64,000 nt of DNA from Oenanthe sinensis (taxonomy: Eukaryota > Streptophyta > Magnoliopsida > Apiales > Apiaceae). The stretch lies in the NCBI GenBank assembly GCA_028671895.1, contig JAPMAC010000221.1:682001-746000 (forward strand). The letters are read 5' to 3'. How positions within the stretch are numbered: the first letter of the stretch is position 1; each line of letters starts with the position of its first letter. The notes below the pieces were generated by a model, which was not told the origin of the DNA, ran no database searches, and was given only the letters and a program-made list of their open reading frames with translations. Shown here in pieces: positions 24,649 to 35,092 of this stretch. Both the position numbers and the translations under genes were made by a program.

Positions 24649-25842
24649 TTAATCAGAGTTTAAGGGATCATAGTTTAACTCACCAGAGTTTGGTTCAACA
24701 AAGTTTATCTTATCAGAGTTTAGCTCAATAGAGTTTGTGTTCTGCAATTCATTTTCAAACCTTAGAGTTTCTTGAGCATCTTCATCATGTAACCCATCTA
24801 TTTCTCCTTCATTAAAAGAGATATTAATAGATTCCATGACTGCCATGGTTCTTAGATTAAACACTTTGAATGCCCTTGAAGAGGTTTTAGAAGTTGTTGC
24901 ATAACTAATAAAAATTCCTTCATCTGCTTTGAGTTCAAACTTCTTCAATTGTTCAGGATGTGTTTTAAGATTAAAACACTTGCTTCCAAAGATGTGAAAG
25001 TATTTAACATTTGGCTTCCTTCCCTTCAATGTTTCATATGGAGTCATTCCATGTTTATTTATCAAAGTGAAAATTTGAGTAATGCATGCAGTATTCACAG
25101 CTTTTGCCCAAAAATAAGTAGGTAGCTTTGCTCCTTCTAACATTGTTCTGGCAGCTTCAATTAGATTTTTGTTCTTTCTTTCAACTACACCATTTTGTTG
25201 AGGTGTGCCAGGTGTTGAGAATTGTTGAATAATTTCTTTTGTTGACCAGAATTCGACCATTGCAGATTTCTTAAACTCTGTTCCATTGTCACTTCTTAAA
25301 TTCTTTACCTTGTGTGGTGATCCATTTTCAATCATTGTAATATGATCAAAAATAATTTCTGCAGTTTCATCTTTTTTATGCAAAAAGTACACCTAGATAA
25401 ATCTAGTGTAATCATCAACTATCACCAGAGTATATTTCTTCTTTCCAATTAACATAATGTTGACATGTCTAAATAAATCAAGATGCAATAGATGAAAAGG
25501 TTGATCAATAGAATTTTCAGTTTTTCTCTTGAAAGATGTCTTCTTTTGTTTGGCCTTTTGACATGAATCACAGAGTCCATCAGGATGAAATTGAACTTTT
25601 GGAAGACCTCTAACTAGATCTTTTTTCACTAATTCATTTATGTTTCCAAAGTTCAAGTGACACAGTTTTTTGTGCCAATTCCAGCTTTCCAAAAATAATG
25701 CCTTTCCAAGTAGACAAGTTAAAGGACCATCAGAGTTTACATCCAAGCTAGCTTCAAATAAGTTGTTATGTATGTGACCAATAAAAACTACTATGCCATT
25801 CTTCTTGCTTTTCACTTCATAATGAGTTCCATGAAATTTCAC
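24649..25842 (-). pseudogene. Copia1 GAG-pre-integrase and integrase
   Basis: The HHCC zinc-binding region (WNWHKKLCHLNFGN, then CDSCQKAK) is followed by LLHLDLFRHVN (first acidic residue), RSDNGTEF (second D) and QQNGVVERKN (the E). All three DDE residues are kept. A GP pair normally after DLF is replaced by RH. One in-frame stop separates 25393-25842 from 24649-25392. The C-terminal part ends in serine/asparagine-rich repeats (LNSDKINF, ELNSD) coded by the AACTCTGA motif. Confidence 0.9.
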
Positions 25843-26100
25843 AGAATAACCTATGTCTGTTATTTAACTTACACTTAACAGATTATGCTTGAGTCCTTCA
25901 ACTAGAGCTACATTCTTAATGATGACATTTCCAATAATAATATTGCCATATCCCAGTATTTTTCCTATGTTGCCATCTCCATAAGATACTGCTGGGCCAA
26001 CCTTCTCCTCAAACTCTGAAAGCAGAGATTTGTTTCCAGTCATATGTGCAGAACATCCACTATCAATTACTAGGATATTTTTCCTATTTTCCTACAATCA
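25843..26100 (-). pseudogene. Copia1 aspartic protease
   Basis: On the minus strand the frame gives VIDSGCSAHMTGN (active-site DSG), followed by GPAVSYGDGNIGKILGYG and LVEGLKHNLLSVS. This is the normal copia protease layout. Stops flank it, so gag-pol is not continuous here. Confidence 0.85.
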
Positions 26101-26156
26101 ATTAAAGAAAATTAATTAGTAGATTTGGGAACCCAAACAAGTTTGGGTTCTTTCTT

Positions 26157-28380
26157 TTAAAACTTGTTAACTTTTGCAGTAGAAGTACTTTTATCAGAGT
26201 TTATGTTAATAGAGTTTACATTAACAGAGTTTGCCTTTTCAGAGTTTATACTGTCAGAGTTTATCTTTCTATTATCAGCTTTTATCGCATATGTTTGTTT
26301 GACAGTATGTTCAGAAAAGATAGTTGCTTTATTCAATTTGGGCAACAGTTCATAATAATTGAAATACAAACTATGATATTCTTTGCATGTATAAATTGAA
26401 TGTCATATACTACCACAGTTAAAATAGGGATTTTGTGGTCTATATCTAGTTTATTTTCTAGCCTCTAAATTAGGTCTCTTAGGTTCCTTCTTTCTGTTTT
26501 ATTTGCAGTCAATGGCAAGGTAATTTGAATTACCATAAGTAAAGCATGTTTTTCTAGGAGTATCAGGAATATAATTATAGTTATTCTCCTTAGTAATTCC
26601 TACTTTGCCATTTTTATTTCTTTTACCTTTTTAGGTTTATTTTTATTAGTGACTGCCTTCAACTTTTCATTAAATTGCTTCTGAGAAAGTAATCCTATAT
26701 TCACCTTTATATTCTCTGACACACTATTTTTTTTAGAGCATTCACTAGGAGTTTTCTTGTCATTAGCTCTAACAAATTTCACAGGTTTATTCAATATTCC
26801 TTTTATGTGTGTTTTAGTGTGTGTATCCTTATCAGATTCATAACCTAAGGCAGAAGTCCAATTCTTATTAGAAAGCATTTGTTGGACTCTCTTGCCAGAG
26901 TTTGTCCAAACTCTGAAAGTCTCCTTTTCTTTAGCTAACTCAGATTTTAAATATTCAACTTGTATTTCTAAATGAGTTTGCATGTGTAAAACATTCTCAC
27001 AGTCCTTCTTAGTGCTAAGCATATGTGAATTTTCAGATTCAAGAAAATTATTCCTAGCAGTCAGAGTTTGTATTTCATATTTTAATCTTTCATTCTCAAG
27101 TGACTGTGATTTAAAGCTAACATGCAAAGTTCTAAGAAAAGACTTTAATTCATGGATATCTTTAGTATTAAAATTGAAGACAGAGTTTGCTACCTTATCA
27201 GAGTTTAAGATGGGAGCATCAGTGTTTGCCATGAGTGCATAATTGGTTTCTTTTTCAAAGTCTGAGGAATCCATCCAATCCTTCTTTGATGTGATTAGTA
27301 CTTTTCCAGATTCCTTGCTTCTGCATTCAGTAGTAAAGTACCCCATCTTGTAACACTTGTAACACTTAACGTTTGATTTGTAAATAGTCTTTGGTTTTCC
27401 ATCTTTATCTTCTCTTTTCCTGAATCTCTTTCTTTTCTGGTTCTCCATGCTTTTTCTAAAAATTACCATGCTTCTTATACTTTCTGTACTTCATCTTTTT
27501 GAAACCTTTAATAATCATAGCAACCATCTTCATCATGTCAGAGTCTATAGAGTCATCAGAGTTTGTCTCAGACTCTGAATCACTACTTTCCTTGACCATT
27601 ACAGGTTTTCCTTTTCTTGTTGAGGCCTTGAGGACTTTTTCTTTTGGTTCTTCAATCTTGGCTTCAACATTCAAAGCAATAGATTTTGCCTTGCTACTTT
27701 TTCTGTTCCTTCTTTGCTGTAATTCCAAGTCATAAGTCTTCAATTTTCCATACACTTCATCTAAAGACACCTCATCTAAATCAGCCCTGTCTCTTATCAA
27801 AGATGTTTGCAGATCCCATTCTTCAGGAAGAGCTCTAAGAAATTTGGTGTTTGAATCCTCATTGTCATACACCTTATCCACAAAAGCCAAATTATTTAAC
27901 AGAGTAAGAAATCTTTCATATATATCTGTGAGAGATTCATTCCGTTTTGTCTCAAAATATTCATACTCTTGAATTAAAATAGATCTTCTATTCTTCTTGA
28001 TTTCCTTGGTTCTTTGCCATTGAACCTCTAGTGCATCCCAGATTTCTTTAGCAGTTTTGCATGCAATTACCCTGTTGGACATCACAGAGTCAAGACTGTT
28101 ATGCAGAATATTACTTACCTTTGCATCTTTGAGAACTTCTAGTTCTTCCTCATTGGTCCACTCATTTTTTTTCTTTCAAGATGTAGTATTCAAGAACCTG
28201 TCTTCCTTCTACAATTGTTGATGGCACTAGTTTGGTTGGAAGATACTGACCTTCATTAATTCTGTCTAAATAATCTAAATATGTGGCTTCCAAGAACATC
28301 AACATCTTCGCCCTCCATGTAGGGTACTCAGCTTTCTTTAATATTGGAATTCTTATGCTTTCATACTTATTTATAGACAC
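26157..28380 (-). pseudogene. Copia1 gag
   Basis: It starts at the ATG at 28380 (MSINKYESIRIPILKKAEYP, a DUF4219-type N-terminus). After a frameshift it continues as a UBN2-type capsid domain (27456-28085, with EYEYFETKRNESLTDIYERF and FLRALPEEWD). A third frame (26600-27469) carries the zinc knuckle CYKCYKMGYFTTEC, where the histidine of CX2CX4HX4C is tyrosine. A long coiled-coil-like tail follows. At 26157-26369 a linker rich in NSD/NSE repeats leads to the protease. At least three frame changes break the gene. Confidence 0.88.
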
Positions 28381-28413
28381 GTTTTTATGATCTTTTAGTT
28401 GAATTTAACTGCC

Positions 28414-28428
28414 TGCTCTGATACTAAT
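28414..28428 (-). other. Copia1 primer-binding site
   Basis: Minus-strand ATTAGTATCAGAGCAG follows the 5' LTR. It is the initiator-tRNA-Met complement with one change (GGTATC to AGTATC). Confidence 0.85.
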
Positions 28429-28969
28429 TGTTTTCCCAGATGATAATCTATTATATAAGGGGGGGGGGTTGAATATAATAGAGTCAAGTAAATCAATTTT
28501 GAACACAAGTATGTAAAGAAGTACAACTTTGTATTGATATTAAACTGTGTACAAGAACTCTCTCAAGAATTTTACTGTTCTCAAGAGGTGTTAGGTTATA
28601 TGAAGATTATGACTTGAATGTTACAATAAAATTAATCTCTTTCTGTGTTTATATAGACACAGTTACAATTCAACTACAAAACAGATTATGAAAAGAATAG
28701 TTTCAATAAGGTAATTAGACTTGTATTTAAATTCCTTATTCATTATCCAAATCATATTCTAATTTATCTACTTCCTTTATAAACTCTGATTTGTAAACTC
28801 TGTCGGTTGTCATTCTTTTAATGTGCATTCTCTGTTAGAGTAAATTTTGATTGAGTATTCTTTGATAAAGTAAACTCTGACCGACAACTTCTTATTCTCT
28901 GATGACGTCAACAATCATAAACTCTATTCTTTGTTATTCTCTGACAGCATCATTGTTTATTTTCTAACA
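28429..28969 (-). repeat. Copia1 5' LTR
   Basis: 541 bp, partner of 4651-5190. On the plus strand it runs from TGTTTTCCCAGATGATAATC to TTTTCTAACA and is followed by the GTAAC duplication. The minus-strand TATA box lies at about 28648-28655, in the loop of a perfect 6-bp inverted repeat (CTGTGT and ACACAG, 28643-28662). AAACTCTGA-type motifs are frequent from 28780 to 28930. Confidence 0.93.
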
Positions 28970-28974
28970 GTAAC

Positions 28975-29290
28975 AAATAAATATTTAAAAAATCAAAAAA
29001 ATTATATTCTTTAAAAAATTTGAATATTTCACATAATTTTAAAAATATATTAAATGAATATTTAAAAAAACAAAAAATGTTTTTTTTTTAAATTTGAATA
29101 TTTCAAACGAATATTTAAAAAATCAAAAAAAATTCATTTTTTTTAAAATTCCAATATTTTAAATAATTTTTAAAACATAAAAAATGAATATTTAAAAAAT
29201 AAAAAATTGAAATTTTTTAAAATTCAAATTTGTAATATAATTTTAAAAATATAACAAACGAATATTTAAAAAATTCGAAAAAACTGAAAT
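28975..29290. repeat. AT-rich degenerate tandem repeats in the hAT 5' intron
   Basis: About four imperfect copies of a roughly 75-bp AT-only unit (GAATATTTAAAAAATCAAAAA and its partner TTTAAAATTTGAATATTTCA) lie between the Copia1 edge and the splice donor at 29295. They are almost fully A/T and each copy can fold on itself. I read this as an intron of the hAT gene. Confidence 0.6.
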
Positions 29291-29295
29291 CTTAC

Positions 29296-29578
29296 CGGGT
29301 TCGATCGGGGGAGGTGGTGACATTGAACCTCCTTGACCGGAACCTTGTGAATTTCCTTGATCCTTTTGAAGTCGCTGGATTTTTTAAAGCTAGCCAGAAT
29401 GTGTTTAAGCTCGCCGGAAATGGTTTAAGCTCACCGGGAATGGAGACTGAGAGACAGTGTGAGATGAGTGAGAGAGAATGCGAGACTGAGAGAGAGTTGA
29501 GTGATATAGTGAGAGATAGTAGAGTAAAGAATGGAGTTAGAGTGGTAGAGTTACAATCGGAGGATGTGGGTTTATATA
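29296..29578 (-). promoter_or_regulatory. hAT 5' region: TATA box, leader and short first coding exon
   Basis: On the minus strand TATATAAA (29571-29578) is followed by a GA/CT-rich leader. An ATG at 29323 opens MSPPPPIEP and stops at a splice donor (CCCG then GTAAGATT, exon end 29296). This GC-richer block contrasts with the AT-rich sequence beside it and fits the 5' end of the hAT gene cut by Copia1. The donor is clear. The assignment to the hAT, not to a broken host gene, is inferred from position. Confidence 0.4.
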
Positions 29579-29591
29579 GGAGGAGCAAATA

Positions 29592-30102
29592 TATTTGCCC
29601 AGATAATGCTCTATTATAGAAAGGGGGTTGAATATAATAGTTACCAAATACTCGACACAAGTATAAAAGATGAACATCTTTGTATTAAGAACTACAAGAT
29701 TATAAAAGATATTTCTTAAAAGTTACAATAATGTTAACCTATGTTTGTGTTTTTATAGACACAGTTACAAAATCCTATTACAAAACAGATAATGAAAAAA
29801 ATAGCTTTAATAAGGTAATATAGACTTGCATTCGAATTCCTTCTTCACTATCCAAATCAATCTCTGATTTTTATGTTTCGTTCTTAAAATTTGATTTGTA
29901 AACTCTGTCGGTTGTCATTCTCTGATTGAGCATTCTTTGTTAGAGTAAACTCTGATTAAGTATTCTCTGTTAGAGTAAACTCTTATTGAGTATTCTCTGA
30001 TAGAGTAAACTCTGACCGACAGCTTCCTATTATCTGATGACATCATCAATCATAAACTCTGTTCTGGTATTCTCTGACAACATCAGTGTTTATTTTCTAA
30101 CA
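29592..30102 (-). repeat. Copia2 3' LTR
   Basis: Plus-strand TATTTGCCCAGATAATGCTC to TATTTTCTAACA. It aligns with the Copia1 LTRs and has the G-rich run and several AAACTCTGA motifs. A TATAAAA box on the minus strand lies in the loop of a perfect 5-bp inverted repeat (TGTGT and ACACA, 29746-29763). The minus-strand start is an intact TGTTAGAAAATAAACACTG. Confidence 0.9.
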
Positions 30103-30116
30103 ATCTCCCCCAATTT
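30103..30116 (-). other. Copia2 polypurine tract
   Basis: Minus-strand AAATTGGGGGAGAT directly before the LTR start TGTTAG. Confidence 0.85.
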
Positions 30117-30146
30117 ATGCTTTATTAAGTAAAACATAAATTTCAC

Positions 30147-31955
30147 TTATGATGTCAAAAATATGTAGACAAATGCATCAGAGTTTGAATTTTTCTTTTT
30201 GTCTTGGATCCTTCTGTAAGAAAAGTCTTCTTTCAGAAAATTATCCAACTGCTTCTTCTTAGCATTCTTCAGCAATTCAACTAACTTTTCCTTGAGTTCT
30301 TTCATTTGATCAGAAGAGTCATCAATTTGGAATATAACAGCTCTTAAAATGTATATTGATGATCTCTCCATCCTTTCATCCAAAGGAATGCAACAAGCTT
30401 TCTTTCCATCAGGATTTAAAATAAGTATAGGAATGCCTAACACCATCTTGACCTTTGCATCTCATTTTGTCATGGCTTTTTCATAATCATCTTCAAGTAC
30501 ATACCCTGGTTTGTATTCGTCAGAGTTTATCATCAATAATCTCTCACTCCTCTTTTTCTCATTTATCACACCTTCATGAATTTTTACCCATCTGGAAGCG
30601 ACTTCATTTTCATTATTAAGAAGATAAAGAACATGTTCAAGTTCTTTGGATGCCTTGTGAATCAGATCTTCTTCAGCAATTTTCAACACTTTTCCATTCT
30701 CCAAGAAATATAACAACTTTTCCTTTGCTTGAGTACCATCAAAGATATCCTTCACTATGTTCCCAAATATTAACTTGTCCTGATTTTCTTGAGTTAAATC
30801 TTCCTCAGGCTTGTCTTTCAATGAGAAGGGATCTCTGAAAATATTGGCTTCAGCCCTGAAGACTTTCTCTTGAGAATCACCAATATCACCCCTGGGATTT
30901 GTCTTTTCTTCAACAGGTTTGGCTTGGACAGGCTTAGATGCAATTTTCTTTTGTTGAGCAGGTGCCTTCCTTTGTGTTAGAGCTTTGTTCACATACTTTC
31001 TTTTCTTCTGGACTTGAGCATTGTTAGTACCAAATTTCTTCAATTCTTCTACAATAGCAACTGGATCCATTCCTGGATTTTCTTCTTTAAAAAGTTTTCT
31101 TGCCAGTCCTGCATCTTTTAGATTTTGCTCTTCAATCTTCTCAGGCTTCTCTTCTTCTTCAATTCTTTTTTCCAATTCCAAGTCTGCATCTATAAGAGTT
31201 TGCTTATCAGAGTTTATCTCATAGTTTGTTATCATCAGAGTTTGAGAGGTTGTTAGAGTTTGTCGAATGAGAGTTTGCTGCTTTAGAGTTTTCTTCCTAT
31301 CCTTATGACTCCATTGATCTTCATCATCATGCTTGTCATCTTTTTGTATAGCATCCTCCTTGCATTTGTCTGAAGACATCTTCTCCCCCTTTCTAACATC
31401 ATTGCCTTTTCTGACTGTGAGAATATCAACAATTGTATGAAGCATGTTCTGCATTAAATTGACAGTAGTGAAAAGATTATCAACCTTGACTTCCAAAGAA
31501 TCCAGTTTTACTGAGACATTCTTGAGCTTTAATTCCAGAGCATGTTGAGATGTTGTAACAGCAGTTTGAACAGATGCAGTTGTCTTGTTGACAGATTCTT
31601 TAAGATCACAAACTTCATTGTGAAGTCCCTTGGACAATACAGTAGTGGCTTTCAGAATTATTTTCATCTTTTCTGAGTTTTTTTCCTTGTCAGCTTTATT
31701 GATCAATTCATGAACATGGGGCCAAGAGATTTCTTCATTTGTGTATTTCCAAGACATATCCCAGATGGATTGTCTGTGAGAGTTGAGAAGATCTTCATTG
31801 GATGGTTCTTCTTTTGAACTTAAATATCTTTTGACACCTTCTTCATCCAAGGAAGCTTCAATTTCACCTTTAAGATTTTCAACTACCATGTAATCAAGAT
31901 AATCCATCCTCAGTCTTTCATGGGCATCAAAAGAATCAACATGCCATTTCTTTGT
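30147..31955 (-). pseudogene. Copia2 additional ORF, C-terminal third, fused to Gypsy1 pol
   Basis: This is the best-preserved copy of the aORF. A 481-codon stretch (30462-31907) begins MDYLDYMVVENLKGEIEASL. It contains a heptad-patterned helical region (LELKLKNVSVKLDSLEVKV), the LELEKRIEEEEKPEKIEEQ segment and the basic linker. A single in-frame TGA at 30462 (GGA in Copia1) separates it from the last 99 codons (30147-30446), which hold the ILNPDGKKACCIPLDER block and a lysine-rich end. Compared with Copia1 it lacks about 60 residues of the linker. Upstream, the frame reads without a break into Gypsy1 pol (residues SHIINYTKKWHVDSFDAHER at the join). Confidence 0.75.
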
Positions 31956-33734
31956 GTAATTTATAATATGGCTTCCATCAAACTGATAAGCCTACAATAC
32001 AGATACATGAAACACATCATGCATGTGCCTAAGATCAGGAGGCAGTGCCAATTGGTAAGATACAGTGCCTACTTTCCTCAAAATTTCAAATGGTCCAATA
32101 TACCTTGGACTCAGCTTTCCTTTCTTCCCGAATCTCATTACACCTTTCCAAGGTGAAATTCTCAACAATACTTTGTCACCAACTTCAAACGATTTATCTT
32201 TTCTATTTTGATCTGAATATTTTCTTTGTCTATCCTGGGCTACAACAAGCCTCTTTCAGATTTTATCCACCGACTCTTTCGTTTGTTGGACCAGTTCAAG
32301 TCCTAATACCTTTCTTTCACCCACTTCATCCCAATGCACAGGGGATCTACACTTTATTCCGTATAAGGCTTCATACAGAGGCATGCCAATACTCGAATGA
32401 TAACTGTTGTTATAAGCAAACTCTATCAAGGGCAGATGGTCATCCCAACTACCTTTGAAAGCTAGTACACAAGCTTTCAACATGTCCTCGATGGTCTGAA
32501 TGGTTCTTTCACTTTGACCATCTGTCTGAGGATGATATGCAGTACTCATATTTAACTGTGTTCCCAAATATTCTTGGAAACTCTTCTAGAACCTCGATGT
32601 AAATCGAGCATCTCTATCCGACACAATAGACACAAGAACCCCGTGTCTGGTCACAATTTCTTTCAGAACAAAGTTAGCTAACTTCTCGATTGAATATCTC
32701 TCGTTAATATGCAGAAAATGGGCAGACTTGGTAAGTCTATCTACAATTACCCAGATAGTATCATGATTTGCTCGGGTACATGGTAATCCTACCACAAAGT
32801 CCATCGTCACGTGTTCCCACTTCCACTCAGAAATCTCTAAAGGTTGCAACAATTCACTAGGCTTTTGGTGCTCAGCTTTCACTCTCTGACAGGTCAAACA
32901 CTTGTTAACCCAATCAACAATCTCTCCTTTCATGTTTGTCCACTAATAGCATTTCTTCAAATCCTGATAAATCTTTGTACTTCCTGGGTGTATAGACTAT
33001 CTCGAATTTTGTGCTTCCCGTAGAATTTCTTCTTTCAATTCAGGAACATTAGGAATCCAGATTCTCGAAGAAAATCTTTTGACTCCTTTATCATCCTTCT
33101 GACTCTGAAGCTCTTCTCCCGTTAGCTCACTATGTTGACTCTTTATCACTTCCTCTTGACATCTTCTAATTTTCTCGATCAGTTCTGGTTGTACCAGAAC
33201 CTCAAAGGCACACTCATTGGCTTGAACTGGAATCTTGACTTCAATTTCTAATTTCTCGAACTCTCGGATCAAATCCTTTTCAGAAGTTAGGAAATTTAAT
33301 CTCTTTTTCTGGCTCAAGGCATCAACAACCACATTAGCATTGCCCGGATGATAATTTATAGAACAATCACAGTCTTTGATTAACTCTAACCACCTCCGTT
33401 GTCTCATATTTAGCTCTTTCTGGGTAAAGATGTATTTCAAACTCTTGTGGTTAGTATAGATCTCACACTTTTCACCGTATAGGTAATGTCGCCAGATCTT
33501 CAAGGCAAACATAATTGCTGCCAATTCAAGATCATGCGTAGGATATCTCGATTCATACTCTTTCAGTTGCCTAGAAGCATAGGCAATAACTTTGCCATGT
33601 TGCATTAGCACACAGCCCAATCCCTTATGGGATGCATCACTATTTCTCGTCAACTTAGTTAGAGGGGTTGCTATTTTTGAGAAATCTTTCACGAATCTTC
33701 GGTAGTATCCTGCCAGGCCTATGAAACTTCTCAT
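31955..33734 (-). pseudogene. Gypsy1 RNase H and integrase
   Basis: In one frame with several stops. RNase H carries DASHKGLGCVLMQHGKVIAY and YPTHDLELAAIMFALKIWRH (32997-33734). The integrase zinc region has CLTCQRVKAEH (32586-32933). The core includes WEHVTMDFVVGLP (first D) and SIVSDRDARFTS (second D) at 32586-32933, then MSTAYHPQTDGQSERTIQT (the E) at 32256-32567. The C-terminal SH3-like part (SPRYIGPFEIL, VFHVSVL) runs to the junction near 31955. Confidence 0.88.
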
Positions 33735-34363
33735 TTCGGTAGGCGTCCTCGGCCTTTCCTAGCTAGACACAGCTTCCACCTTGGCAGGATCCACTGAAAT
33801 TCCTTGATCACTAATCACATGGCCAAGAAATTTAACTTCTTTTAGCCAGAACTCACATTTAGAGAATTTATCATATAATCTCTCTTTTTTAAGTATATCC
33901 AGTGTCAACCTCAAATGTTCAGCATGCTCTTCCTGGGTCTTGGAATATATCAGAATATCGTCAATAAATACAATCACAAAATTGTCCAAGTATTTCTTGA
34001 ACACTCTGTTCATGAGATCCATGAAGGCAGCTAGAGTATTCATCAGCCCAAAGGGCATCACTAAAAACTCATAGTGACCATAACAGGTCCGAAAAGCAGT
34101 TTTGGGTACATCTTCAGGCTTAATCTTCAGTTAATGATACCCTGACCTCAGATCGATCTTCGAAAAGTAAGCAGCACCTTTCAATTGATCGAACAAATCA
34201 TCAATCCTCAGTAGAGATACTTATTCTTAATCGTCATCTTATTCAATTCTCGATAGTCAATGCAGAGATGCGTCGAACCATCTTTCTTTTTCACGAATAG
34301 CATTGGTGCCCTCCAAGGAGACACACTTGGCCGAATCACTCCCTTGTCCAGTAACTATTGGAG
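33735..34363 (-). pseudogene. Gypsy1 reverse transcriptase core
   Basis: The palm motif VIVFIDDILIYSKTQEEH is intact (33759-34061) and is followed by CEFWLKEVKFLGHVIS. Upstream residues (DLRSGYH and FLVMPFGL-like) at 34062-34300 show a frameshift relative to the protease frame. The catalytic FIDD is kept even though the ORF is broken. Confidence 0.87.
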
Positions 34364-35047
34364 CTAGGTGGCCAGCTCTTTCATTTCAGCTGGAGCCATC
34401 CGATATGGTGCTTTAGATATTGGAGCAGTTCCTGGAGCTATATCAATCGTAAACTCTATTGCTCTGTCTGGTGGCAAACCAGGCAGATCATCTGGAAATA
34501 CATCCATGAATTCATTCACAATTGGAATGTCCTCGATTCTAGGACTCGACTGACTGGTATCTACTACATAAGCCAAGTATGCATCACATCCTTGACATAG
34601 AAATCTCTTAGCTTGGATTATAGATAAAAACTTCTTGGTCAGCTTTTGACCTAGAAGCACGATCACCTCTCCATTTAGAGCTTTAATACTGACTCTCTTG
34701 CGCTTATAATCAATTTGAGCATCATAGCGCGCTAACCAATCCATCCCTAGGATGATTTCAAATTCCTCCAATTTGAATGGAATAAGATCCACATCAAAAT
34801 GCTGGCCCTGAATTTCAATATGACAATTCGGGCACTCTCTATCCACAGGAATCATTTCCTGGCTGGCTACTTCTATCATTAAGGTCTCTTTCAAAGGAAC
34901 AATCTCAATATGGAGTTTATTCACCAAGTTATATGAAATAAAAGACCGGGTTGCTCCCGAGTCTATCAAAACACACGCATTCACAGAATTCACAGAAAGG
35001 GTACCTACAATGACATCATTATCCTCAAGAGCATCCCACACGGTCAT
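34364..35047 (-). pseudogene. Gypsy1 protease and start of reverse transcriptase
   Basis: A 227-codon open segment. ACVLIDSGATRSFISYNLV is the retropepsin active site and EIILGMDWLARYDAQIDY is the conserved ILGxDWL block. RT starts with FPDDLPGLPPDRAIEFTI and ISKAPYRMAPAEMKEL. The frame matches gag upstream; one stop (TGA, near 35093) separates them. Confidence 0.9.
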
Positions 35048-35092
35048 GTTGAACGTCCGTGCAGTAGGCTTGTTTCCCGCAACAGCTCGATG

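Larger units (their letters stand above)
4651..28969 (-). mobile_element. Copia1: full-length Sirevirus-like Ty1/copia retrotransposon hosting a LARD
   Basis: Both LTRs (540 and 541 bp), a primer-binding site, a polypurine tract and a GTAAC target duplication (4646-4650 and 28970-28974) define the element. Order on the minus strand: 5' LTR, PBS, gag, protease, integrase, reverse transcriptase, RNase H, a spacer, a very long additional ORF, PPT, 3' LTR. Without the nested LARD it would be about 12.1 kb. The integrase-before-RT order defines Ty1/copia. The PBS, the extra ORF after RNase H and the zinc knuckle of gag point to the Sirevirus lineage (inference). All genes carry stops and frameshifts, so the element is not autonomous now. 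Confidence 0.9.
584..29591 (-). mobile_element. hAT-superfamily DNA transposon, degenerate and split by Copia1
   Basis: The left terminus starts TAGAGGTGGCCAAACGAGCG at 584, the kind of end common on plant hAT elements. The transposase reads on the minus strand. Its parts are a BED-finger remnant (about 4390-4560), the catalytic core (about 3480-4310) and the C-terminal dimerisation domain (1214-1560). Copia1 (4651-28969) sits just upstream of the BED finger with a 5-bp GTAAC duplication, so the hAT 5' part continues at 28975-29591. A copia solo LTR sits inside the core at about 2146-3460. The right terminal inverted repeat is not in the window: the element is cut at 29592 by Copia2. It cannot make a functional transposase in this state. 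Confidence 0.8.
29592..31955 (-). mobile_element. Copia2: 3' part of a Copia1-family element
   Basis: A 511-bp LTR (29592-30102), a PPT and about 1.85 kb of aORF closely match the 3' end of Copia1. Beyond about 31955 the sequence switches to Gypsy1 pol with no LTR between them, so gag, pol and the 5' LTR of Copia2 are missing. The TSD cannot be checked because the partner end is absent. Confidence 0.85.
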
